Origin: Acanthococcus lagerstroemiae
Taxonomy: Eukaryota; Arthropoda; Insecta; Hemiptera; Eriococcidae
Length of the DNA stretch: 64,000 nt
NCBI GenBank assembly: GCA_031841125.1
Contig: CM063106.1
Span: forward strand, 44,133,806-44,197,805
Direction: 5' to 3'
Shown: positions 30,903 to 41,933 of the stretch, in pieces
Layout: each line of letters begins with the position of its first letter
How positions within the stretch are numbered: position 1 is the first letter of the stretch
Position numbers and translations under genes: made by a program
The notes under the pieces: model-generated
Seen by the model: only the letters and a program-made list of their open reading frames with translations
The model's database searches: none
What the model was told of the DNA's origin: nothing

Positions 30903-31350
30903 ACAGATCTTAGGAAGCCGGAGTTCACTGTGAGACGACGAGGAATCAGAATTTTATTCTACAACACAGTGACACAGTGTATACTAGGCATAAGTGTGTG
31001 TAGGGAGGGGGGTGTTCGCGCATGTGTGTATGTGTATAAGGGGGATCGAGAAGCAGGTTCAATGGTAACTAGAGTCCTACAACTGAATTAGCAACGAGAT
31101 TTGTGGGTTAATATACACATTTTCAACATTTATATTACATATAACCAGCTATACTTGACTTTCAGGCACATTTGTGGCCGAATAGTTGGATTTACAAAAA
31201 AAATGTGTAAGGGTTGAAGTTGTAGAGATTTAGGAGAAGAACATTTTTTATTTGAAAATTTTTCTCATAACTACATTACAACTCGAAATACGTGTGAAAA
31301 ACTTATTTTTGGGGCTGAAACCCCTACAGAAAATTGTGCACAAGGGCTAG
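30903..31350. repeat. right arm of the long inverted repeat plus shared tail
   Basis: 30903-31222 is inverted relative to 27085-27405. 31110-31345 is also directly repeated at 29785-30020, so this copy shows the full extent of the family: G/T microsatellite, unique block, then the GTGCACAAGG terminus. Confidence 0.8.
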
Positions 31351-31659
31351 GGGGTGGGATTTTTAGTATAGTGTTCCTAACATGTTACCTGACAATTTTT
31401 CATCAAATTTCGCTTTGTCGCAAAAAATGTTTTTTTAACCTCTATTTTGTACCTAGTGCGACTATACTATGATGGCATGAAGCGCATCCACAGAGGGACT
31501 ACATCACCTCCCCCAAGATATTTCTCACCTCTTTTCTAATGAATATTGTTTTAAAATTGCAAACTCCCGATCACTCTTAAACCCAAAGCGAGCCTCCAAA
31601 CGGATGACCTGAACGGAAACAGAGGCGGAGAGATGCACCAGTGTTAAAAAACAAAACAC

Positions 31660-31763
31660 ACCCGCTAACGTTAAATTAAAAGTGGTATCATGGAATGTGC
31701 GCGGATTGTCGACCAAAGAAGCAGAAGTCGAAAAAGCTCTAGTAACGCAGCAAAAACAAACGT
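31660..31763 (+). pseudogene. LINE endonuclease N-terminus scrap
   Basis: About 33 codons reading VKLKVVSWNVRGLSTKEAEV, the conserved start of an APE-type LINE endonuclease (SWNVRGL). Nothing recognisable follows in frame; the neighbouring 3' sequence belongs to another LINE on the opposite strand. Confidence 0.7.
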
Positions 31764-31859
31764 CGTCGTCTTATGATTATGATCTATTTCTTAGTCTCTC
31801 AACTAGTATCTAGGTTGCGTCTATCCACTTTTCTCTCCCCTTTGCTGATCTTCTTATTT

Positions 31860-32190
31860 CTGAGAAGAACATGCACTCTGTATCCTTAATAGCTCATTCT
31901 TTGCTTTCCTTTTCAGTTCTTTCCCTCAACCATTCCCTCTAGCAGTAGTAACAATATCCCTGGATGTCTTATACTCGTATTATGACCTACCCTATCATTT
32001 TAGCGCTTTTCTTCACTATTATATTCCAACTTAATTTTCCCGTCCTGTTTGGCTCAGTTCTTCCAGTTATTCCTGATATTTTCTACATCCATTTGATTTT
32101 CAACATTCTCCGATAGCATCACATTTCAAAAACTTCTATCTTTTTTCTTTCTTGTGTCCCTAGTGTCCAGGTCTCACGCTACGTTATGGT
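31860..32190 (-). pseudogene. LINE C-terminal scrap
   Basis: The minus strand shows, across several frames, the terminal region also seen at 52083-52700: FEM*CYRR-like, NIRNNWKN, then EGMVEGKN with GKxK. It is a heavily decayed 3' portion of the same LINE family. Confidence 0.55.
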
Positions 32191-32309
32191 AAAAGACTGA
32201 AGAACTGTGTCCATTTTGACAATCCCCGGTGAATGCTGACAATCACGAACCAGTTTGGTGGAAGTCCAAGAAAGGAGGTGTGAGAGAATGTGTTTGAAGA
32301 TACACAGGC

Positions 32310-33575
32310 GAATGTCAACATACACCAGTTGAAGTCACCCGCGGACTGGCAAGGGAATATTGTAAATGGGGCCCGCGGGCCCCAACCAGTATTTTTACAT
32401 TCCTGGAACAAGTCATATTTTGGGTGGGCCCGCAGTCCAAAGGGTCCGGCCGGGGATTCCCCCATTCCCCAAGCCAGTTCGCGGTTACGTCCTTGGCTGT
32501 ATCTCGGCAACGGAAGGTCAGCGCCAGATTTGGTCAACGAATATGAACTCAGTAAGAAAAATTGAATAGGATTACAGGATTATCTCAGTTTTTTTGGATT
32601 TCAAAAATTTCAAAAATTTCTCCATTATATACCTATTACCTACATCAGGCATTTTTTTTCAACGAAAAAATTTTCGGACAGCTTGGACGCCCGCGCCTGG
32701 TGGAATATATTCCGTACGTCGAGACGAATCCATATTTGGCGTCAAAATTGATCCACACTCAATTTTTGACCCAGTATAGCCCCGGGCCTCATATACCCAC
32801 ATTTTCGATTGTATCTCGGCAACGGAGGGTCAGCGCCAGATTTGGTCAACGAATTTGAACTCAGCGGGAAAACTTGAATAGGATTACGTAATTATCTCAG
32901 TTTTTTTGGATTTCAAAAATTTCTCCATACTACTTATACATTAGGCATTTTATTCGACGAAAAAATTTTTGGAGAGCTTGGGCGTCTGCACTTTGTGAAA
33001 TATATTCAGAATGGCTAAACGAATCCATATCCGACGTAAAAATTGATGCATACTCAATTTTTGACCCAGTATAGCCGCGCCGCCCCCATATACCCATATT
33101 TTTGATTGTATCTCGGTAACGGAGGGTTAGCGCCGGATTTGGTCAACGAATTTGAACTCAGCGAGAAAAATTGAATAGGATTACGTAATTATCTCAGTTT
33201 TTTCGGATTTCAAAAAAATTTTGAAAATTTCTCCATACATCAGGCATTTTTTTCGAAGGAAAAGTTTTCGGAGAGCTTCGACGCCCGCACCTGATGGAAT
33301 ATATTCAGCATGTCGAAGCGAATCCATATCCGGCGTCAAAATTGATCCACACACAATTTCTGACCCAATATAGGCCCCGTCCCCATATACCACCCGCGAC
33401 CTGGCAAGGGAATTGTGAAGGGGAAATACTGGTCGGGTCCCACCCAGTATTTTTCCATTCCTGGAACAAGTCATATTTTGGGTGGGCCCGCCGTCCAAGG
33501 GGCCCGGCCGGGGATTCCCCCATTTCCCCCCCCCCCCAGTCCGTGGTTGGTTGAAGTTGGTGAATGTTGAATTTG
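32310..33575. mobile_element. inverted-repeat element with internal 300-bp tandem array
   Basis: The outer ends pair: GTCAACATACACCAGTTGAA near 32313 against the complement of TTGAAGTTGGTGAATGTTGA near 33553. Just inside, the same block of about 120 bases (TGGCAAGGGAAT ... ATTCCTGGAACAAGTCATAT, then TTTTGGGTGGGCCCG) occurs in direct orientation at 32345-32465 and 33400-33535. Between them a unit beginning TTTGGTCAACGAA repeats at 32529, 32841 and 33138 (period about 312 and 297). No transposase is present. The open frames within are by-products. Confidence 0.75.
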
Positions 33576-33959
33576 AAATGCGGCATGTATATATACTATC
33601 ATCATGATGTGCCTAATTCTGTCAAAGCTCCCTCCTCACCCGAAAAATTATGCATCCATTTTGTATTTTTCAAATGTTTTTATTTCAGTCTCCTCCCCAC
33701 TACAGGTGCCTCAGTTCTCAAAATTGAGTTGTATCAAAATTGAGTTCAGTGACCTTGAAAACTTATTAAATATCTATGATTATATCTACTGATGAATTTG
33801 ACCCGTGACCTTTCTCCCTCTTACCTTCAGGTGTTACTGTTCTTAAGTCTGAGCAAAACTAATGCTAAAATCGGATTTGGCGAACTATGAAACAATATCT
33901 ATATTGTATCTTGTAGATAATGGAGGGATCAAATTATAGGGAGGAAATTTTAATGTTGA
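33576..33959. other. no gene seen
   Basis: AT-rich; contains a short direct repeat, CAAAATTGAGTTGTATCAAA / ATTGAGTTCAG, near 33720. Nothing else supported. Confidence 0.45.
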
Positions 33960-34411
33960 AATAATCCGAAGTTCAAATAATCGATAATGTACAATAATTT
34001 CAATGTTTCCATCTCTTTCTTTGAGTTTACTAATTTGCCTACCTCTTTCACTGTCCTTACATTCCATGTCTCTATTCTCAATTCTGATAGTTTCTCACTG
34101 GGTAGTCTGCACACCCGGACATCCGAATGAGAGATTTTTCACGCCCAGAATTATTATTTATTTTGAGAGTTGCCATCATAATTGGGGCAGTGGAAACGCA
34201 TCTCCAGGGTAGAATACTGGTGTAGGTTCCCCTTATTGCTTTCATCAGGGTTTATTTCGGAGTTTTCCTTTTTCAGTTGTTCTTCTTCAAGCTCCCTCAC
34301 CACGCCAAGGTAACACACATACGGGTTTATGTCAGAGTAAGTACATAAATGAAATGATTGAATACTGAATATTAAAAATCTTTTGCCTTGCCTCTTGAGT
34401 TCTCTTGGCAT
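33960..34411 (-). pseudogene. LINE 5' fragment
   Basis: The minus strand reads ELRIETWNVRTVKEVGKLVN and further, the start of an APE-type endonuclease (TWNVRT). It is preceded at 34411-34154 by an open charged stretch (VVRELEEEQLKKENSEINPD) that may be LINE ORF1 or leader. A broken 5' end, with the rest absent. Confidence 0.6.
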
Positions 34412-34497
34412 TGTCGAACACTGTGCTACAATTTTGAATTTCGTGTCCTGTGACTTTCAAAACTTCGGATGAAATCTATGACTTATAAGCCGATACG

Positions 34498-34790
34498 TAA
34501 CCCCCCCCCCAGATTACCCTGGTAACTAAAGGGGAACCAAGAGTAACTGACGGGTTTCTGGGTAATCTGAGGGTAACCGAGGATTGCAAATGGGTAACTT
34601 CTCCGCGGGTAACTAGAGGGTAACTGAATCCATATTGGGATACTCACAATCCCGCCAGTTACCCGGGTAACTACAGGGGAACCAAGGTAACTGATGGGCT
34701 TTCTGGCTAATTCGAGGGTAACTGAGGGTTGCAAATGGGTAACTTTTCCGCGGATAACTAGAGGGTGACTGATTGCGCATCGGGAATATT
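34498..34790. repeat. GTTACCC-rich repeat, two tandem units
   Basis: Two units of about 150 bases (34498-34640 and 34650-34790) share GGGTAACT...GGGGAACCAAG, CTGA(C/T)GGGYTTTCTGG, GGATTGCAAATGGGTAACTT and TCCGCGG. They are inverted relative to 8175-8420, ending with the same TGATTGCGCATCGGG. Confidence 0.75.
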
Positions 34791-35339
34791 TCCCGACATT
34801 TTTAACATTTTTAATTTATGGTCCATTCCCGACTTTAGGCTGTAATGTCGGGCGAATGTTCGGAGAAAAAATAATGCTCGATTAGTAATGTAAAAATAAT
34901 TTTATTAAGTATAAAAATTGGAAAAACAACGCGAATGAACGTCAAATACATATTTATTTACAAAAACGAAAAACTTGGCTAATGGCTATGTAGAGTATAG
35001 ACTATCATGGAATAAAAATTTACCGGCATGATAAGTCTCAGCAGATTGGATTATTTGAACAGAGAAAATAAATACAGCAGAAGTTACAAACTGTTAAGAA
35101 TAGTTTCAATGAGCAATTGTAGTGTTTCAGTGTGACAGGTTTATGTAGTATTTTTGTAGGGTCCATGAAAATTGACAAATTGACCGCAGAACGTTGACCG
35201 CGAATAATTGGGCGTAGATGAAAATTGACCGCGGGTGCCATCCGATTGTTTTTCTGTAAGCCTATTAGCGTTACCCAGAAGACATCGCGAGGAGGTTTTA
35301 GGTCGGCCAGGGGAAAACGAGGACTTTGCGATGCGCAGG
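34791..35339. other. no gene seen
   Basis: AT-rich. Contains TTGACCGCAGAACGTTGACCGCGAATAATTG-like words (35175-35215) that recur inverted at 36190-36265, perhaps subterminal repeats of a decayed element spanning 35160-36265. Confidence 0.4.
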
Positions 35340-35658
35340 CAGGGACGTACCGATAGGGGAAGGGGGACCTTCCCCCTGTAGAAAATTTTTTACTCAGTAG
35401 TTTTAAGAAACTTTACTATTTCAGTCAGCCGAAGTTGGAAAATCTCGGTAGAGTTGGGAAAATCCAACTTGTTTGTTTCTTTTTTGCTTTGATTCTTGGG
35501 AATTTTGAATTGAGAAGTTAGGAAAATCCAACAAGTCAAACGCTTTCTTTTTTTTTTTTTGCTCAGACACTATCGAATTTTGAGTTGAATTATTTAGGAC
35601 TTTCACACTACGCCCCCCCAGGACCCCCCTCTAGGAAAAATTCATCGGTTCATCCCTG
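35340..35658. mobile_element. hAT-like MITE, CAGGGACGTACC family, copy 1
   Basis: 319 bases; ends CAGGGACGTACCGATAGGGG and ATCGGTTCATCCCTG. Flanked by TGCGCAGG and TACGCAGG (7 of 8 identical). The core carries GGAAAATCCAACAAGTCAAA and TTGGGAATTTTGA, shared with the copies at 38056 and 50231. Confidence 0.8.
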
Positions 35659-36318
35659 TACGCAGGCATGGTTGGATATTTCCTAATTGTTCTGCGTCTG
35701 TGATTAATGATCCTCTTCAAATGATCTGATAGTAGAAGTAGAGTAACAGCTGACTGAGACACTTCAGTTAAACACTGAGCCAGTACATTTGATGGACCCT
35801 GAGTATTTGACTGCTGCCTCGTGAATCTTATTTTTCAGTTTTTCGGCCTCAACGTTGGCTGCCTTCACAACATGATTGTGCTTATTTGCAGTTCGTACCA
35901 CTTCATCATTCTCCGTGTGTACTCGACATCGGCAGTAACCTCTCTCCCTGCGGTGGCGTACACAAACCTATTGGGTCACCCCATCGTCAGTTATGCGATC
36001 TTTATAAAATAGGAAACCATCATGCACTAATTTCAAGGCATTTTTTTTCAGAACGAACAAATTCAAGGGGCATTATGAACTTAACGCGAGTTATTTGTAT
36101 TTCCCAATATTTTACCTTTTCATTTTCATTTTATGCGATGTAAAGTGATAAAATTCGCCGCAGTGAATTTGTCAGCCTGCGATCATTTTTACTTTGTGGT
36201 CGATTATCATCTTCGGTCGATTATTCGCGGCCAATTTTCTTGCTGTCAATTGTTCGCGGTCAGGTTTACTGCTCACATTTTTGTACGTATTTCACTTTGA
36301 TCGTGGTTTGCCAATATG
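35659..36318. other. no gene seen
   Basis: Open frames at 35821-36012 and 35886-36143 overlap and show no motif. Unassigned. Confidence 0.45.
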
Positions 36319-36320
36319 TA

Positions 36321-37221
36321 CACAGTGTATTCAAAAAGTTCTGGGACTAATTTTATATAAGATTTGCAACTCCGCTATCTGTTAGCTGATGCCCGGAACT
36401 ATGCAATATTATCCCTTAGCTACTCGAAATTGAAAAGTCAGTGCTAGGTATAACTTCACGTAAAGACTGATTGTGTTCCTTTGAAGGGACGTGTTTTCGT
36501 CACTTCGTCACTACGGAGCAGACGTGCGCACACAAATTTTATTTCAAAGTTGGGAAAGTGGTTCGGAAACATCCGAATTGTTAGAAACAGCGTATGGGGA
36601 TGATTGTTAAAGCCGAGGCAAGGTTTTCCAGTGGTATGCGCTCACTGGAAAATGATCTACGAGAGGAGCGCCCTTCCGCTTTCTTTTTTCGATTTTCGCG
36701 GGATTATCCACAATGAATTTATGCCCCGGCCAAAAAGTGAACGCAGCATCCTACAAAGATGTCATGGAACGACTTTTGAAGTAGATTCGACGCGTGAGAC
36801 CGGAATTGTACTGCACCGGTGATTTTTTTCCTTTCTGCAAGCGACACAAGACAATGCGCCAGCCCACTCCTCAACACTCGTCACTCATTTTTTGGCTCAA
36901 AAGTCAGTCATCACGATTCACCACCCGCCCAACTCACCAGATCTGGCTCGGTTAGACTTTTTTTTGTTTCGTAAATTCAAAATGGGGATGAAGGGAGAGC
37001 ATTTCGAATATGTTAAGGCGATTCAAAGGAATGTGGCCGGGGCTCTGAAAGCCATTCCAGAAAACGAGTTCTCCGGATCATTCCAGCGACTGTACGAACC
37101 AGGTAAACCTTGTGTAGAATGAGGAGGGGATTATATTGAAAACTAAATAAAAACTTTTTTCCAAACTCTTTTTTTCTTTCGTGAACAAAAATTAGTCCCG
37201 GAACCTTTTGAATACACTGTG
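36321..37221 (+). mobile_element. internally deleted mariner-like element
   Basis: Terminal inverted repeats CACAGTGTATTCAAAAAGTT and (complement) CACAGTGTATTCAAAAGGTT, continuing into CYGGGACTAAT, flanked by TA on both sides (36319-36320 and 37222-37223). Transposase remnants in order: a helix-turn-helix part (SGSETSELLETAYG, then KVFQWYAL), a GIIHNEFMP block, then QDNAPAH with the second catalytic Asp, and NSPDLARLDFFLF with the third Asp of the D,D34D type. At 901 bases it is about 400 short of a full mariner, and the first-Asp region is largely lost. Several stops and frameshifts. Dead. Confidence 0.9.
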
Positions 37222-37223
37222 TA

Positions 37224-37478
37224 TGTAACCTCTCATTTCAGCCAGTGGCGTCGAAATATAGCAGTATAGTGGTACATTATACTTCCCCCTCTCCTCCCCC
37301 CCACAAAAAGAGAAAACAAAAGATCTGGGGTACAGAGTATTGTTTGTACCACCATCCAGCCACCTTACCACGAAAAATAGAAAAAGAGTTGGAAAACTAC
37401 TCAGTAAGTTGATACAGAAGCACCTTGAGACAAATTTCCCGAGATGACACTTTTAACGTTTTTCAACTGTTACTCTTT
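37224..37478. other. no gene seen
   Basis: Begins with ACCTCTCATTTCAGCCAGTG, then C-rich and A-rich runs. Nothing identified. Confidence 0.4.
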
Positions 37479-37483
37479 CCCTC

Positions 37484-37515
37484 TTTTTTTTTTCTTTCTT
37501 TCTTTCTTTCTTCTT
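37484..37515. repeat. (CTTT)n microsatellite
   Basis: A T run followed by five to six CTTT units directly upstream of a truncated SINE. Confidence 0.85.
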
Positions 37516-37532
37516 TTACTTTAAAAATTTTG

Positions 37533-37616
37533 TACAGCCCTAGCAGCCTCTCCGACGTCTCTGAGGTAATGCTCGAAAGAGCGGTTTATAGGGTTCGGGG
37601 TGAGAGCAAAAATTAG
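37533..37616 (+). mobile_element. 5'-truncated SINE copy
   Basis: 84 bases matching the body of the SINE at 45149-45360 in opposite orientation: ACAGCCCTAGCAGCCTC, TCTGAGGTAATGCTCGAA, and the shared end GAGAGCAAAAATTAG. The tRNA-like head is absent. Confidence 0.75.
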
Positions 37617-38055
37617 GAAAGAAGTAGTAGTTCTATTAAAACGATACCCCTAAACAAAAACCGTCTGGTGCCACTAATTTTAGCTACTGCCCTGTTACCG
37701 ATTCAATATAATATAAAGAATGACGAAGTGTGTAGCATCTATCGAATATACGTGTACCGAATTTTTTGATTGTGAGCGGATTCTATTTTTAAACGAGTCT
37801 ACGCTCATATCTCTAAATTTATTTACAAAATGTCGGTGATTTTCGCAATAAGTAAGAGATTCAAAATAACGGGTGGTCAATTATGACTAAAAAGTTCTGG
37901 AGGGGGGGGCGCTTGAGCTTCCTCGAGTTTTCTACAAGATGTTTATCATCACTTCGCTGCCAGCGTATCAACAGTATGAATTTTTTAATGAAAATAAGTT
38001 TATCACAATTTTAAGAAAATGATCCTGGAGAACTTTAACTACTTTCTTTTACAGA
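37617..38055. other. no gene seen
   Basis: AT-rich unique sequence with a G run at 37904-37911. Confidence 0.45.
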
Positions 38056-38279
38056 CAGGAACGTACCGATAGGGGAGAGGGGGACTAGGAATTTTACCCT
38101 CAGCGGTTGGGAACATTTATCATTTCAGTCAGGTGGAGCTGGGAAATTTTAGTAGATGGATCAAAGAGAGTTTGAAAGATCCAACAAATCAAAAGGTTTC
38201 TTTTTTGTGGCTTTGATATTTGGGAATTTTGAGTTGAATCAGTTGCTTCCCCCAGGAAAAGCTATTCGATACGTCTCTG
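38056..38279. mobile_element. hAT-like MITE, CAGGGACGTACC family, copy 2
   Basis: Ends CAGGAACGTACCGATAGGGG and ATACGTCTCTG, 224 bases, with a weak 8-base flank match (TTTACAGA and CTTAGAGA, 6 of 8). Shares the core words GATCCAACAAATCAAA and TTTGGGAATTTTGAGTTGAA with copy 1. Shorter by an internal deletion. Confidence 0.7.
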
Positions 38280-38529
38280 CTTAGAGAGCATCTTCAAGGG
38301 ACAGCATATTGTAAGTAATTCTAACTTCCAATCCATCGATTATACGACGGACAATCGGAAACGACATTGGTATTCAGTCACAGAGTATGCTAAGTACCAC
38401 AACGGCTCGAACTGGCATCAATGTTCTCCGATTAACTGATATTTTGGCTTGGATTAATCTTAATAATCAACACGCCAAATTCTAACGTGTTTTAATTACC
38501 CAGATGTATCAAGGCGAAAATACTAAAAG
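38280..38529. other. no gene seen
   Basis: Unique sequence leading into a LINE; nothing identified. Confidence 0.45.
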
Positions 38530-39440
38530 AGCTAGGTACATAATGGAGGATGTGCGAGAATAAGAACCGTTGTTGAAGGAGACTACTTTGAGATAAAGAA
38601 AGGTGTAAAACAAGGAGACCCACTATCCCCTGCCCTCTTCAATTGTGCTCTAGGGGAAATATTTAGAAAAGTAAATGCAAAGTGGGCAAATAAAGGCATA
38701 AATATAAATGGAAGAAGGATCACAAATTTAAGATTCGCAGGGACATTGCCCTATTTGCAAATACGAAGGAAGAACTAGCCGAGAAGCCGAAATGCTAAGC
38801 GAAATTAACTTTTGCGGATGGGAGGAAGGATTAACAATGAACAAAAAAAAAAAAAAATTCTAACAGACAATGAGAAACTAATTGGGGAAAAGATAAGCGG
38901 AATAGAAATAGTAGAAGAAGCACCCTACCTGCCCAGGACAAGAAATAGCATTTAATAGTCGAACTGAAAGAGTAATAAAAAAAAAAAAAAAAAAACAACA
39001 TGGGCAAAATACTGGGCTCTCAAAAATATATTTAAAGGCCCCTATAAGATACCCCAAAAAAGGAAGTCTTTCGTGTGTCCTCCTGACCCTTAACATATGG
39101 ATGCGAAACATGGCCCCTAAACCAAAAAAAAACTTAAATAAAATTAGAGTAACCCAAAATGCAATCGAGAGATAAATACTAAATATTAAAAGAAGAGACC
39201 GAGTACCAATTGAGAAAAAAAAAAATAAAATAAAATAAAAAATAAAGAGGCAGTAAAAAGTGGGGTTGGACTTACGGACGACCGATGGATCTATACTATA
39301 CAATATTCTGGCAGAACCCTAATATAAAACGAAAAAGAGGACATAAAAAAAACAGATGGGGGGATGACATACATGAATTTCTAACCACAAAAAACTGCAG
39401 AATAATTGCAGAAAATAAAATAATGACAAAATAAATAAAA
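38530..39440 (+). pseudogene. decayed LINE RT and C-terminus
   Basis: Begins near box D with GDYFEIKKGVKQGDPLSPALFN and ITNLRFA (catalytic Asp pair lost by a deletion at about 38740). After frameshifts it continues to the C-terminal KRKRGHKKNRWGDDIHEFLT near 39400. Multiple poly(A) expansions (38843, 38978, 39215) interrupt it. An AT-rich tail follows to 39462. Confidence 0.75.
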
Positions 39441-39462
39441 AATAAAAAAATAAAATAAAAAA

Positions 39463-40458
39463 GAATGGGATTGCCTACAGGGGACCTTCGCTTTATATGG
39501 GCCACGGAGTACCGACATTATCGCGTGCAGTGTTGCCGATGTTTTTTTTCAGCGGATGCGTTTCCAGTGGAGAAAGATGCTAACTGGGTGTCAGAAAGTG
39601 AAAAAAATATGCTAAATTTCGGATGCGTCAAAGAAAGAATCTCATCTTACCTAGTCCATGCCAAATTGTGTTTCTGGAAATAAAACAAATGCGCCGAAAT
39701 TCATGTTTTATCACGTTTTGAAGGCTGCTAAAATGGAAGCTAAAACTTTCTGAAGGATGATAAAAGAAGAAGCTATTTTTTTTCTTCTTACAATTTTTTA
39801 GCTCCAATCCGTAGTCGCATACTGATTTTGAAAAATCAAATTCTTCAGAAATAAAACTAACTAATGAAGTGCTATATTTCTTCAAGAAATGAAGTTTAAA
39901 TACACTCATTTCAAAAAAAGTTCAAGTATACTTATTGAATGTTATATTTTTATGAGAATTTTTCCATGATGTGGGGTAAAATTCCATAGTTTTACAAAAT
40001 TAGTGAATTTTGAAAACATCAAGTCGAGATTATTTATCTCGATATCGAAAATTTGAAAACTGTTGATAATTATCCCATTACTTAGCAATTTTGGGAAAAT
40101 TATAAAATCAGCATTACGCCTATGGAACATGTAACAGATTGCCTGTATCAAGCAGCGTATCAAATAAATAAAATTTTCGAAAACTAAGTATTATAAAACC
40201 AGCACTGGGTTGTATGAAAATGTAATTTCATTTGTGCCCCGATATGGCGGCGCAGTATACCTAGGTACGCACCATCTACAGTATCTTAGCTAGACTAGCT
40301 CATTCCTGATTTCCTAATTATTTTGGTTTTACATCACAAAGTAATTTTTTTCACGGATGCTAAAATTTGGAATTCAATGCCAAAAAAATTGATTGAATGC
40401 TAAGAGCAGATGCCAGATTCCAGATTGAAATTTTTGAAAGCTAGATGAAGAGAAGGAT
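39463..40458. other. no gene seen
   Basis: AT-rich unique sequence. Short frames only; ordinary intergenic DNA as far as I can tell. Confidence 0.5.
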
Positions 40459-40697
40459 TAGAGGCGAAACTTGACTTTCATTTTTTTTTGGGGGGGGGAG
40501 GAGGAAAATTTGTCGACAAAATTTTCTAAAAATTTGAAAATTCGCAGGTTTTTCAATCAAAATATTTTTTAATTGAAAAAAAAAAAAAAAAGGTTAATAA
40601 AGAAACAAACGTTCTTAGAAAATAAATAGTTTCAAAATTTGCTGATTGCCTAATTATTGGGGGTGTTTCATCCCGCCTCACCATAGTTTCGTCCCTG
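40459..40697. repeat. GCGAAACTT repeat, copy 1 (probable MITE)
   Basis: Left end AGAGGCGAAACTTGACTTTC and right end ATAGTTTCGTCCCTG are loosely inverted. The core GAAAATTTGTCGACAAA, AATATTTTTTAATTGAAAAA, TTTCAAAATTTGCTGA is shared with 41934-42258. No clear target duplication. Confidence 0.6.
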
Positions 40698-40734
40698 CAA
40701 ATGCAGATTGGCACCTTATCCCACAAGCACTCAC

Positions 40735-41515
40735 ATTTGCGCACATGAGCACACTAAATAAGTAAGCGAGTGACTGAGTGAATCACTGACTTATTGAGTG
40801 AGTGCTGGAGTGAGGAAGTGAATGAATAACTAAATTAGAGAATGAGTAAATGACTAAGTAAGTGAGTGAATCACTGAATCACTGCATAAGTGATTAAATT
40901 ACTGAGTGAATCACTGAATAAGTAATCAAATGAGTGAGTGAGTGAATCACTGACTTATTGAGTGAGTGACGTAGTGAGGACGAAGTGAATAAATAACTAC
41001 ATTATAAAATTAGTGAATAACTAAGTAAGTAAGTGAATCACTGAGTCACTGAGCAAGTGAGTGACTCAGTGAATTACTGAGTCACTGAGTAAGTGATTGA
41101 GTGAGTGGGTGAATCACTGACTTATTGAGTGAGTGACGGAGTAACTGAGTGAATAACTCAATAAATACGCGAGTGACCGAGTGAATCACTGAGTCACTGA
41201 GTAAGTGGTTGAGTATATGTGTGAATAACTGAATAAAGAAGTGAGTGACTAAGTGAATCAGTAAATAAGTAAGCGAATGCCTGCGTGAGTGAGTGAATCA
41301 CTGACTCAGTGGGTGACAGATTAACGAAGGGAATGAATAACTGAATTAGAAAATTAATGAATAACTGAGTAAGTGAGTGAATTACTAAATAAGTAAACGA
41401 GCGACTGAGTGAACCACTGAATCACTAAGTAAGTGATTGATGATTAACTGAGTGAATCACTAGACTGAGTGAGTGAGTGACGGAATGAGGAAGTGAATGA
41501 ATAACTACATTACAG
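40735..41515. repeat. degenerate GAGT/GAATCACT satellite
   Basis: About 780 bases made almost only of GTGA, GAGT and AATCACTGA words, with higher-order units such as GTGAATCACTGACTTATTGAGTGAGTGA recurring at about 40774, 40944 and 41109 (spacing about 165-170). A short-period satellite that has been amplified in longer blocks and then mutated. Confidence 0.9.
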
Positions 41516-41933
41516 AATGTAATCCTAATCAAGGGGAATATTTCATTTACAGGCATAGGAAGAAATCTCAAAATATAATGAAAACGAAAGCGTTTATCGA
41601 AAGAAAATGATTAGGACAAAATTTATAGTACATAAAATTTTCCTTCAATTGAGACAATTTTCATTTCAATCAGATGAATTTCTCTAAAATATGTAGGGGT
41701 TTAATTGTTTCTTTTTTTTTTTTACGTGCCTAAAATTATAGAGGGCGACTCTCCAGCAGTCCGAATAGACATTAAATTTTGAAATTCTACGTTTGCTACC
41801 GACTTTCAGATTTTCGAAATGTTTTCCACATTTCAGCTTTGTTTCAAACTTTCAAATAACGTTCGATACTCAGCTTGAAACCTTCTGCTTTTGACCAACT
41901 AGTCTCTAACAGGGGTCCAGGGTACTCCATTTT
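41516..41933. other. no gene seen
   Basis: AT-rich, nothing identified. Confidence 0.45.

Noticed and set aside
40735..41515. CRISPR-like array
   Set aside because: No distinct spacers; the whole stretch is one degenerate short-word satellite in a eukaryotic genome.
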